Shown in pieces: positions 1 through 10,663 of a stretch of DNA of 64,000 nucleotides. The notes beneath the pieces were generated by a model. That model made no database searches. It saw nothing but the letters and a program-made list of their open reading frames with translations, and was not told the origin of the DNA. Every line of letters begins with the position of its first letter. Positions within the stretch are counted from its first letter, which is position 1. The translations under genes were made by a program, and so were the position numbers. This stretch comes from Diogma glabrata (lineage: Eukaryota > Arthropoda > Insecta > Diptera > Cylindrotomidae), in assembly GCA_963693315.1 (NCBI GenBank), contig OY856188.1, positions 196,682,379 through 196,746,378 on the forward strand, read 5' to 3'.

Positions 1-130
1 GCTTTTATAAATCAGTGATTAACGTTGCTCTTCCAAGTAAACCATTCTATTTTTAAACTTCAAAGATCTCAAATTTAATCTGCTTAACTAACCATTTTGA
101 ATGAACTTACTTGGAAAATAAACTGTATAT

Positions 131-316
131 ATGAAACCAACTAAAACGGCCATAACACTATGCTTGGTGATTTTGATGTCCATATTGTTTATCGAATGTA
201 CTTATCAAGGCAAAATTTGCGTTATATCACAAATTAACCCTAAACCGGAGATACTAACATTTAAAAGCGACCGTCTAGATCTGGTACATACAATCGACTG
301 CAAAAAATATAACTGA
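131..316 (+). CDS. possible small secreted peptide, 61 aa (weak)
   Basis: A 61-codon ORF starts with Met, two lysines within six residues and then a hydrophobic run (about residues 8-22, ending near IECTYQ). This looks like a signal peptide with a cleavage site around residue 22-26. The remaining ~36 residues are polar and hold two cysteines (residues 30 and 57). No family is recognised. Nothing else supports a gene: no visible introns, no repeat copy, no conserved neighbour, and ORFs of this size occur by chance in AT-rich DNA. It could equally be noise. Confidence 0.18.
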   Translation: MKPTKTAITLCLVILMSILFIECTYQGKICVISQINPKPEILTFKSDRLDLVHTIDCKKYN

Positions 317-1640
317 ATCTGATGCCATTTCTACCAATTATAATGTACTTTTTAGTCAGCTGTTTTTATATTTATAAATGAAATAATCAATTTCGCTTAC
401 ATACATCCAAATACTGTTGCAAGTGTATATACGTTCTTTTTTATGTAAAATCAACAGTAAACATTTCATTTTTTTACCTTAAAAAAGCAAGTGTAAAAAC
501 AACAAAAAATGCAATTTTTTTTTGAAGGAAAAAAGTATAACAATTCAACAAAACTGCTCGTATATATATGACCTAGTTTTTTTTAGTTTTTTCATTGTTA
601 TATAGTTAGGTCACATCACATTACAATTAAGTTTTTTTGGTTTTATAACAATAAATTTTTTTATTATAGAGGTAATAAGATTATCTAATTATAAAAGAAA
701 ATTATCGGATTTGTCCAAAATTAAACGAATCGACAAACAGTATAGAGTTATGGAATACACATAATAATAATTTCCCTTTCATGTTTTCTATGTTTTCGTT
801 TTTTAATGATCAACTTCTCTCCCACCCACGCTTCAATTTCGTTGGCTGTGATGGATTGTAATGTTTTATGTTGATAATAGCATGTCGCGATGGGATGATA
901 AGTCGTAAGCTAATTGTAGCAGGTTCAATTGGTACAGTCTGTGTCAAGTGTCGACTAGTTTAGCTACTCACCATAATATGAACATTTGTCCGTTTGGTTT
1001 GTTTTTAAATTTTAGTTGATAAAATGAGGTCAAATAATTATCATCACTAAACTTATATAAAAGTAAAACAAAAAGAAATCTTCAAATATTTTTAGCTTAA
1101 ATATGTATTACTGTATTTGTTTTTTTAATTTTCGATGAATTCGTAATTATAATTTTTTACATTTGTTCTTTTTGAACTGCTTTTTCCCTGTTAAAAATAT
1201 ATGTTATATCACACTTCAAAAACAAATATGTACATACAAATCAAATTTGTGAGGATAAATATAAATTGGTGACTTCTCATATAGGTAGATTTGATCAAAG
1301 ACTATCATTAAAAAATCGTTAAGTATTTAAAATCGGCCACTTATCAATTATCTATAAAAGTTATGCTGCAAAATTAATATATGTAGTCTCAATTTTTTTT
1401 TCCATTACGGATTAAAAGATGTGAAGAGATTTAGAAGAAGTTTTTCTCCGATTGAAAGAATCTGTTTCTGTCTAAAGATTAAGGTAAAATTAGTAGCACT
1501 GTCAAGCTTTCCTACATATTATTCAACTAGATTAATAACTTTATAGTTACTTGACATGCCGATATACTTGCAATGTTCTGAAAGATCCCACTTAATTTGA
1601 ATTGCACGCCTGTTTTGATTTGGTGTTTTTCTATATGGGA
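317..1640. other. AT-rich stretch, nothing recognised
   Basis: No ORF with family-like composition, no repeat shared with the rest of the window and no structured element was seen here. Only homopolymer-rich AT sequence is present. Confidence 0.6.
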
Positions 1641-1705
1641 ACTAGGTCTTAAAATGTATCTGTGTGTTGTTTGGACAAATATTGTAATTCCTATAACACA
1701 ACACT
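1641..1705 (+). mobile_element. short 3'-tail fragment of the 31-34 kb non-LTR family
   Basis: The order of short motifs (AGGTCTTAAAA, then TGTGTTGT, then CCTATAACACAACAC) matches the 3' untranslated tail of the intact retrotransposon at 31.2-34.3 kb and of its dead copy near 48.35-48.42 kb. Only the last ~65 bp of the element are present, in + orientation. This fits a very short 5'-truncated insertion or the remains of an older copy. Confidence 0.55.
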
Positions 1706-3766
1706 GGAATTTCAACAGATGGAATTTTTACCTACGGCAACAGTGGACCTCTGTAGCTCTTGTCAGGTAGCATGGTGTTTTTAGAATCGGAACTATGATG
1801 CGTCGTCTACCTTTTGAACTAACAATATTCACTTGCTCACAAAAATATGTTGCCTGCATTTGAAATACATTTAGATTTAATATTTAACATAAATCATAAC
1901 AACAAACATTTTTTGGAAACAACAAATGTGTTGTAAACAGTTTACCAAAAAAGTTGAAAACCGGTTTATATTACTCACTATTAACTCGCATGTTGACTAT
2001 CAGAGTGCCAGCATAATTTCTAGTGTATAAATCCTGGTGGTGTCTGGTTTCAGTGCCTACAAAATGTCGACGGAGCTGGATTTAATATTTTACCTAGTTA
2101 CCGAACGAGTACCAAGTTTTTTGTCTTTCTCCTACAACTAATTGGCTAGCCAACTTCTAGACTCGCCGGTTAGTAGCTAGTAAATTGGATCAATGTAATC
2201 GAATTTAATAACAATTAACATGAGAAGTGTTTGATATATATTGTTCTTTTTGTTTATCATACAACTATACAAAACCAAGAGCGAATTAATCAATATGTTG
2301 TTAATTAAATTAAAAGGATTACTACTACTAATTATTATTACTATTAAAAGAAATTTTAGAATTACATATAGAAAATGAAACTTTTATCATTTCTCCTACA
2401 CCATGGTTTGTTGTTTTTTTTGTCCGTCTGGAAGGCAAAGAAAATCAAAGGGGAAAATCTTACAAACAAAAGTTGTACACAATCCCACATATACACATTC
2501 AATATTTAACATAATCTTACAATTATGTTTGTATGTCTTATTTTATATGTTTTGCCTAGAGGCAGTGTATTTAATACACATAAAAAATAACACAAATATA
2601 ACAGATGTATACATTGGCAAAGAATATAATGAGATTTCAGCTCTAAATATATCTTTTAAATTTAATTTTTTTTCATTTTTCTACAATTTCCTAATAGCAA
2701 TTTTCTTCTTTTAAATAAACAAAATCAAATTAAGAAAATTCAATTCAATATGAATAAATGGGATAAATAGATTTTGAAGGGTGACCCAAAAACGAAAAAT
2801 AAATCGACGTGGTGTGATTGACCTTAGAGCGTTGAAATGATTCGAAACTATAATAAATCATTTTGCGTAAATTGGTTTTTGTTGTAATTTTGTTCCGATT
2901 GCCTGTTGGATGAATTAAAAATGGTGGTTATTTTAAAATAGATATGAGTTTTTGATCAATCATGCGTCTATCTTTTAAGATCAGAACAAAAAAAGCATAA
3001 AAGAAATCGATATTTTTTTATGTTTCAGATGATGATCACAAGGTTATTGAACTTATATTTATCTTACCTTGGTTTACACATTTTTGGGGTTTTTATTTAT
3101 TTTATAAATCAGTCAGTTCGGTGGGTTCACTGTTTTCCCCTAATATTTATTAATCAAAAATATTGTGGTCATATTTAGCACCTTCCTAAGTTTTCTATTT
3201 TTAAAATAAATTCTGGCAAAAGATTAAACATACACATTCAAAATTAAATGTAAGGTCATTCAACTACGTCACTGCATCGGCTGTCATTTTTGGTGTTAAG
3301 ATAATTATTTTGGCGTCATAGTTATAAACAAATAAATTTTTTTTTTATTTGTTAATTTAAATATAAAATAAAAACGCAATAAACAAAAAGTAGGATATAA
3401 ATTGTTTCTTTGTTTTAGGGAAGTTCTCGATTGAATGAATAATGTTTGTTGGAAGATGTTGTTGAGTAGGAAATAATGCTATGTAGAAATATAAGGAAAT
3501 AGAATAACATTAATATTATTTTAATATGCTGAGTGATTGTATTTATATTTAGAGAAGAATTTTTGAATTTAGTATGTTACAATAATGACAAACAAAAAAT
3601 AGATTGTCTGCTTCGATAGTTAGAGTATAACATACAATATAAAAAATCGTGTGTGATCTCATATACCGCTTGGTTAAATCTAAGTGCCCCTTTAATGCAC
3701 ATTTCCTTAATCCGAACGATTCCTGTTGATTGTATTTCTCTTCGAAATTAAGGTGTTTAATTAAAA
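1706..3766. other. AT-rich stretch, no gene supported
   Basis: The longest ORF (2403-2714, +) translates to Phe/Ile/Leu-rich low-complexity sequence with no family resemblance. No repeats or RNA genes were recognised. Confidence 0.55.
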
Positions 3767-3804
3767 TGCATAGATTTCTTTTAAGACCTAGGTCCCACAA
3801 CAAT
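3767..3804 (-). mobile_element. tiny 3'-tail fragment of the same non-LTR family
   Basis: The sequence around CTTTTAAGACCTAGGTCCCACAAC matches the junction between ORF end and 3' UTR of the minus-strand element at 31.32-31.36 kb, in the same orientation. Only a few tens of bases remain. Confidence 0.45.
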
Positions 3805-4585
3805 TAAAGCCACCCCATATGATTGATACCGACAAATCGTTTCCTTTATATGACAAATTGGCTGTTTGGTAACCGACTGACGAATGATACGGAGAGAAGA
3901 ATATATTTTAGAGATAATGCATCTGATTCTGACCTCAATGTGACAAAATTTCTTCCAGCCTTCTGTTATTGTCAGTTGTCACGCGTCTTTGGTATTAGTC
4001 CTAATCAGTAGAATAAATAAGTTGGTGTTATGTTTCTTTGGTGACTGATATTAAGCTATTGTAAAAAAAAAATTTCTCCTTGATGAAGTTTCAAAGCTGA
4101 TTGAAAAGATGCATAAACTGTTTCATTGATGTTGAAACAATTTTGTTTTGTATACTCGAATTTGATATTCGTACAAAAGAATATCTGTATATTATATAGT
4201 TATCTAGAAAGTTGAGTTGCAAAATTCTATGCATTAAATTTTTTTAAATTATATTTTATTTCATTAATTTATTTTATTTAAATTTATTCTCCCAATCGTT
4301 GCTTACCTTTTATGTTGTGCAAAGCCCCCAATTTCGATTTTTAAGAGGTCTTGCTTGGAAAAACGGAAAGGAACGAAATTTGTAAACCACTGCTGTGATT
4401 AGAGTTTAAAGCCGGAATTTCCAATATATGTGTTATTATGGTTTTCCATATTATTCACTGTTTGTGTGCTTTTGTCACTTTCCAATTTCCAAGTCTCAGC
4501 CAGTCCGACTAACCATTTCGCATATCCACATCTTAAATTCATACAGAACGCAATATGCTACAAAATCACATTTTATGTTTGTCAT

Positions 4586-4788
4586 TTGTTTTATACGCAC
4601 GTTAATTAAATTTATTTAGAAAAATAAAAATAAAATATTTAATTTAAATTTCTATGATCACTCAATATATTTCGTCTTTTTAGGACATCCTCAGGAGTAA
4701 AAATATATTGAGTGATCATAGAAAATTAAATTAAATATTTTATTTTTATTTTTCTAAATAAATTTATTTAACGTGCGTATATAAAACA
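4586..4788. repeat. snap-back inverted repeat, arms ~85 bp
   Basis: The left arm (about 4586-4670) begins TTTGTTTTATACGCACGTT and ends TATGATCACTCAATATAT. The right arm (about 4703-4788) is its near-perfect reverse complement. The ~32-bp loop holds AGGACATCCTCAGG. Arms this long with a short loop are typical of a snap-back MITE or an inverted duplication. There is no coding sequence. A target-site duplication is not obvious. Confidence 0.8.
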
Positions 4789-5100
4789 AGTGTTAAACAT
4801 AAAACGTTATTCAAAGAATTACGCAAGAGCCTACGGAAAAAAGTGTAATCTATATGCTACAGAATAAATAAAAATATCCATCCAATTTGATATTAAAAAG
4901 TTTTTTCTTCTTCCATATAGTTTAACTACGGAAAAAATATGTACTTGTTTTCTACAGATGCCAAACTGGCTCGTAGGAAAGAACATAGAGCATCAATGTC
5001 GAGTTCGAAATAAGATCAATTTGTCATTTGCCAGAATTGTAACTCGTGAATTCATTATGTAAATGTGATCAAAACATTTGGAAATCCACATAATACACCA

Positions 5101-5558
5101 CACTGAAAAAATATGTTTTATTTCCAACCGAAATGCAGTTGTCTCAACCTCACCGCGGATAAGGCGAATCGAACTCCGAAATTGATTCAACAATTGTACA
5201 GTTACAGAACGATGTAGTTGAGACAACCGCACGTAGTGTTTGTGAAAATTAAATATAGTTCAATTAATTCCAAATACTTCATGGTATAAGGTCAAAGAAA
5301 ATTTATTTCATGGAAATAGTTATTAATTTTATTCAACTATGTACTGTTATAACTTATATTGGATGTAACACTTTATATTTTAAATAAATCGCATTCTGTT
5401 GTCAGGAAATGTTAACGTGTAGTTGTCTCAATGTAGAAATTGTTCGCCATTGGGAAATTGTTCGCCATTGGGAAATTGTTCGCACGTATTTTTTATTTGT
5501 TTGAATAATAAACTGCCGATTTCGAGATGAGGTTGTCATTTTTTTAATTTTTTCAGTG
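5101..5558. mobile_element. 458-bp MITE candidate with CACTGAAAAAA termini
   Basis: The segment starts CACTGAAAAAAT and ends ATTTTTTCAGTG, a terminal inverted repeat. Inside are subterminal inverted motifs related to GTTGTCTCAA: near 5140, 5215 and 5420, and as GAGGTTGTCA near the right end. The interior also carries an 18-bp tandem repeat. It has no coding capacity. A clear target-site duplication was not identified, so superfamily assignment is left open. Confidence 0.55.
5436..5483. repeat. 18-bp tandem repeat, 2.7 units
   Basis: The unit GAAATTGTTCGCCATTGG occurs twice in full and once partially, head to tail, inside the 5101-5558 MITE candidate. The units are identical, which suggests recent slippage. 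Confidence 0.85.
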
Positions 5559-6354
5559 CAACATTCAAACTACATTAATTCAAATTGTTTATAAGTATTA
5601 CGACACATTTTATTTGTCAAAAAATTACTCAATTTAATTTGAATTAACATACATAATTGCATTATCTTTACAATATGAGACTAGACAATAAGTTTTTTTG
5701 TTAAAAAACATTACAATAAATTTAACCTACTTTCCTACATATATGTAGTTCCAATTTAAAAAAAACTAATATCCCACCGAAATATGATGACACAATATTT
5801 AGAGACCCCATACAACCTTCCCCATACTATAGAAAATATTGTTTTATTTCCTTTCATTTGATGTATTTTTTACATGAATAATAAATAGATTTATAGTCAA
5901 ACCTAGTATAATTATATATGTAGTTGCAAATAATATAAAATGGTTGAGTCATAGCATAGTAAAATCAACAACACAATAAAACAAATGTTTTTATTAATTT
6001 TAAATTACCCTGCCCATGTTATGGAGCATTTTTATATTTAAATTAAGTTTAAAAAAATAAGCATTAATTTATTTTTCTTTTGTTTTTAGGTAAGTCTTCA
6101 ATCATTGCTTCTTGAAATTATAAGGATATAATTAATAATGGTAAGTTTCGTCATCATTGAACTTGAACAGATTATAGAGAGTTAAGGAGTAGTAGGAAAT
6201 TCAAATGGTTTGGAGGATTATAAAATCAAACAGAGTCGGGTACGAGATCTTCTACGCTAAATACGTTGAGAGCAATTTTTTTAAAACAATCATGGCAGAG
6301 TTATTTTTTTCGAAAAACATATGATGCAGTGAATTGAGTATGTGAATTGTGAGT

Positions 6355-6440
6355 TGTGTAGTATGAATAACAATATGCGTCACAACAACACATCCTTTTA
6401 ATCCTAGATCTAGAACAACATGCGTTCTAAGGATGCTAAT
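6355..6440 (-). mobile_element. 3'-tail fragment of the 31-34 kb non-LTR family
   Basis: GTCACAACAACACAT followed by CCTTTTAATCCTAGATCTAGA and an ACATGCGTTCTAAGG segment parallels the 3' end of the intact element (31.29-31.37 kb) in the same orientation, with many substitutions. It appears to be an old truncated copy. Confidence 0.45.
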
Positions 6441-6504
6441 GAACACATTTTCTTTTTTTTTTCGTTTTTGCTTTTTGTTAAATAATGGATATTTTAACAA
6501 TAAA

Positions 6505-6730
6505 TAGGCCAATATTTTATGATAGGATATAAAAATATAATAAGAGGTAAAAACCGAATTTGTTTTAACAATTTGCAGGAACAAAACTAAAATGGGGTGC
6601 CATATAATCCAACTAGTTGCATATTCCTTCCTCAATGATTACAGCCCATATATAGAGTGATATGAGGACCCGTTTCTTCGAGCCAGCAATAGTGTGCCGC
6701 CGTCAAGTAATATTCCACAGCTAAGATTGA
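6505..6730. repeat. dispersed repeat, copy 1 (partner 29981-30229)
   Basis: This stretch aligns along its length to 29981-30229 in the same orientation. Shared blocks include AGGCCAATATTT.ATGATAGGAT, TTTGCAGGAAC.AAACTAAAAT, TTCAATGATTA.AGCCCATA and CCGCAGCTAAGATT-like ends. Identity is imperfect and gaps occur. Both copies lie next to tail fragments of the same non-LTR family, so this may be another part of that element or a second repeat linked to it. No coding sequence was seen. Confidence 0.65.
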
Positions 6731-7479
6731 GGGTGCTACCGTTGAATACAGTTCATCCTTCAGTATCCCTAAGATATCACATTGGCTAGTGATACCTCAC
6801 TGCTATTGCCAGTGGTTTGTGATATCTCACGTAAACTTATATGTCAATAGCAGAGAATGGAGTACGCGGGGTTGTCACGCCTGTAGATCAAAAATTTAAC
6901 AAAATGTACAAATCAACAAAAACATATCCCTCCATGCGTAAATTTGTGAATAGTACTCTCGCATCTTATACGCCGATTTAACCATTTATATTAGTAGAAG
7001 ACCCGGCAATTTATTTGTAGATAACTTTTGATCAGCGATTGTCAAGCGTAATCAACATTCTACCTCCAATTCATTGAGATTAATAATAGTGGCTGCATAG
7101 TTTGGGTTGAATTTTGTTTGGCTATTAATCGAAATTATTGTTTATAATTATTCAAAAGAACTTAATATTTATTATTATATTCATTTATTATTATCCAGTA
7201 ACACATTTTTTTTTAATTTTATCTTCATGCGGTATGATGAACAATATTTTTTTGCAAATCCCTGAGCGAAATAGACGAACAAACTTGAAGGTTTTCCAAA
7301 CCTTAAACACGCAACATATAATTGACTATGCGAAAAGCACGGGGTTTCTAGATCCAACCCACAAATTCACATTGTTTGACTTTGTTACTTATTAATAGTC
7401 ATTGCGAATGCCAATCGAATTGGAAATTACAAACGTTTAAATGGGATGGGCGAGTCTAAAGGGATCATTAGCAAAATGT

Positions 7480-9861
7480 GTGTGAATAGATAAGCTCCTC
7501 GCGCTACACCCTGGATTACGCAAAAAGTCTATTCAAATTTGGTAGCCAAATATTTCATTTCGAACTCTTGGCTGTGATACAAACAAATGAACTTGAACCA
7601 AAATCACAATAACCGGTACTTTTCAGCAACATCAGACAATAAATATTGGACCCTCATTCCCCTCACTCCGTATTTTGCAATTGAACATTGAAGGCATTAG
7701 CAAGTCAAAAACTGAACACTTAGAAATAGTATTAAAAGTTTTCGACATCGACGTTGTAATTCTGCAAGAAACGCATGCAGCAGATGAAGCAATTTACCTC
7801 TAGAGGAAACATTGTTGTTTACAAACTAATTAGTGCTATTTACCATCAAGCATATGGATCTGCCACGTATGTTAAGTGAAAAATAATGAACCGCACCCAT
7901 GTACTTACACAGACGGACAATGATATACATCTTATTGTTGTTGATATATTAGACAAGAAGATTGTAAATGGAAACAAGCCACCAAATACAACATGGCCAG
8001 CTGCTACTCTACCATTATTTAAAAATCAACCAGGGAAGCTTGGAGACTCATTCAGAAGCTGGGTGGCTCAAACTCAATTACTCGTGCTAACAATGAAATA
8101 AATCCAGAGAACATTGCAAATCATATCGTAAACATGTCTCGTTCTTCTATTACTTCATAAGAGAACCATTAAACGTAAATTAAGAGAAATGAAGCGCAAT
8201 TGCTCGTCTCCATCGAAGAATTGGAACTCTTTTAGTAACGAAGAACTATCTAGATTCAGCTCTGTTCCTAACAAAAACGGAAAAGCAGCTGGTTTCGATG
8301 GTAGAAATGCTGGAAAAAATTTAAAACAATGGCTAACTAAATTTTTCTCGAATATCCTAGAAACCGGCAATCTTCCAAAACATTTTAAGACTACGAAAGT
8401 GATAGCGATACTTAAGCCAGGTAAACCATCCAATCAACCAGGAAGCTTTCGCCCAATTGCCCTTTTGATCACCTGCTGTAAATTGCTAGAACGACTCATA
8501 CAACCGTATCGTACCCATCTTGAATGACCAGATCCCAGTCGAAGTTCGAGCAAGCTGGTTTCCGTCCCATTTGCAGTTGCACTGACCAACACTGACCACA
8601 TCCTATATCGAAGCTGTGGTATCAAAAACAATTCAAAACAGGCGCAGTATTCATCGATTTCACTGCAGCATATATGACACGGTCTGCGAATTGGGATTAT
8701 ATATAAGCTGTTCAATGCAATACCTTGTAGCACCATCTCACGTTTAATTTAACAACATGTTGAGTAATCGTGTATTTAAAGTTCAACTAAATAATTCCTG
8801 TAGTGGGTCCAAAATGCTTAACAATGCTCTGCCACAGGGTTCCGTCCTGGCGCCATTACTTTTTAGTTTTTACAATTTACATTCATAAAATTCCTGACAC
8901 AACATCAAAGAAATTTGGTTACTCTGATGTTTGGATCCTGGCCACTCAAAACAAAGACATGGGTGTCTTGGAAGATTTGCTCTCAACTGACCTGGCGATA
9001 ATGAATGACTATTTTCGAACGTGGAGCTTATTTCCTAAACTAAGTAAAACCGAGAGTTCTTGTTTCCACTTAAACAAACTGGCAAAACACGAACTATCAT
9101 AGTTATTTAACGGCACTGTCATTAAATACAATCAACAGCCAAAGTACCTGAGCATTACTCTCGATAGAACTCTTTCTTATAAACTCCGACTGAGTACGGC
9201 GCACCAGTTTGGTTGATTAACACACATACTCAAAAAGTTGACCTCCAGTTGCATGCTAACTATAACTGGAACCATCCAAACTATAAGTGGAACTATCAGG
9301 TCCACTCCCCACAAAACTGCCAGCAACCTGCTGGCAACTAATTTTAACATCCTGGATGCCTGGGACACCTCCTGGAATCATTACAACACACCTGGCCTTT
9401 ATATAACTTATCCGTCTTCTACTCAACCCGGTTTCGATCTGCCACGTCATACCTGGACTACACTAAACCGAATAACGAATCATGGACGTTGTGCTGATTC
9501 TTTCTACAAGTCAGGAATTTCAGAGTCCCCTCAATGTGACTGCAGAGCTCCACAACAAACCATAAAACATGTTGCAACTGTGTGTCCAATTCGACGATAC
9601 AATGGCGACAACTCAGACATCCATTTGGCAACTCCCGATGTAGTAGCATGGATAGACTCACTCGATGTAAACATCTAATGTTCAAATGTGCTGGCCAATG
9701 TTCAAATATTTTACTTTTTATCTAAAAGACGCGCAATCAAATCGATTGTAATCTCATTTAATGTGTATTCATGTTTTGTTTTAGGTAGATTTCATAGAAA
9801 AATCTACCTATTTTAAGTTTTGTTTTTAATGTGTCACAAAAAAAGACATACGCTAAATTAA
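7480..9861 (+). pseudogene. decayed Jockey/I-like non-LTR retrotransposon, copy 1
   Basis: This is a dead relic of an endonuclease/reverse-transcriptase element. The 5' end (GTGTGAATAGA then CGCAAAAAGTCTATTC) and the 3' UTR match copy 2 at 13346-16312. Visible pieces in order: endonuclease start (VVILQETHAADEA-like, ~7690-7800), ISAIYHQAYGSATYV and DIHLIVVDILD (~7820-7960), VYKPPNT-like sequence, a large deletion near 8015-8030 joining EN to the linker, an RT start (KTTKVIAILKPGKPSNQPGSFRPIAL-like, ~8390-8470), an LPQGSVLAPLLF-like block (~8825-8870), and a C-terminal domain with a CDC..P.QT.KH...CP zinc-knuckle-like signature (~9530-9590). Frameshifts and stops interrupt every domain, so it cannot make the enzyme. 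Confidence 0.85.
9782..9810 (+). other. conserved 3'-UTR hairpin of the non-LTR family
   Basis: TAGGTAGATTT and its exact complement AAATCTACCTA form an 11-bp stem with a 7-base loop. The same hairpin with the same loop is kept in copy 2 (16234-16262), although the surrounding sequence has drifted. 3'-UTR structures recruit the reverse transcriptase in several non-LTR elements; that role here is inference. Confidence 0.7.
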
Positions 9862-10206
9862 TTGCCAAAATAACAATTAACAAGTTATGAAACTTGCCGT
9901 TTAAAATGGTATTGAAATTTCTAAGCAAAATAATTGGTGAACCAATCTTCAATTAAAATTATGTGGTGGTATTCCAGTTAAATCCAATAAATTCAAAAAT
10001 TCAACAGGATAGTTGAAATCAGGATTGACAACAGAGTCAATCTGTTTGAATGATATTCCATTACCAGGCAATAACTGTTGTATTTTAAAATTAATTGTAT
10101 CGACATCTATAGTTTTTGTGGCCCAAATAGCTCGCTCACGTAGCCACGCATGATTAGTGTAATTAGCTTGTAAATTTGGAAACATACTTTCAAAAATGCA
10201 AAACAT
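9862..10206 (-). pseudogene. Helitron PIF1-like helicase fragment
   Basis: Two overlapping minus-strand reading frames (10206 to about 9949, then about 9955 to 9860) carry helicase C-terminal motifs. One frame has LRERAIWATKTIDVDTINFKIQQLLPG and LDLTGIPPHNFN-like sequence. It continues after a small frame change into KIGSPIILLRNFN. This order is characteristic of the PIF1-type helicase domain of Helitron rolling-circle transposons. The Rep domain and most of the helicase are missing. The left end abuts the 3' end of the non-LTR copy at ~9861, so one element probably inserted into the other. Confidence 0.8.
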
Positions 10207-10404
10207 TTACAAATCATGCTAGAATATATTAGCATATTTAGCAAGTTTCGTCAAAATACATTATAGAAACTGATGTAATTGAAGTTTTAAATAAACAGAT
10301 GCTCACACGACTTATTCCAATATCGCCCAAAAACTAATCAGTTTTTGTCCTTCCAATCTCAATTCAATTCGATTATCAGGTACACATGTTATAGATCTTT
10401 TAAA

Positions 10405-10600
10405 AAAAACAGGTGTTCTGGAGACCCCCATACCCTCCAACCCTTTGTCCAATGTACCCAAAAGATAAAATCGTTCTTAAATCTTTTGTATTAACTTTTG
10501 AAGGATTGAAGGTTTTAAACTTACAAGTGTTCGGGAGACCCCCCGCCATTTTGTCCAATTTTATCCAATTGTAGATATAAACCATTCTTAGATCAACCTT
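10405..10600. repeat. degenerate tandem repeat with GGAGACCCCC motif
   Basis: Two related ~100-bp units share GTGTTC.GGAGACCCCC, then ...TTTGTCCAAT, then an AAACCATTCTTA/AAATCGTTCTTA block. The second unit (about 10500-10560) matches 29338-29412 in reverse orientation, so this is a dispersed family. No coding sequence was seen. Confidence 0.65.
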
Positions 10601-10663
10601 ATTGCACACACAGTTTTCATAAAAATCAATCAAGCCGTTTAGGAGGAGTTCAGTCACAAACAA

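Noticed and set aside
2403..2714. 103-codon + strand ORF
   Set aside because: Phe/Leu/Ile-rich low-complexity translation of AT-rich DNA, with no motif or context.
5140..5230. tRNA-like GAATCGAACTC stretch
   Set aside because: No cloverleaf can be drawn around it, and it lies within the MITE candidate's inverted motifs.
6252..6635. 127-codon minus-strand ORF
   Set aside because: It runs through a LINE tail fragment and part of the 6505-6730 repeat; composition is repeat-derived.
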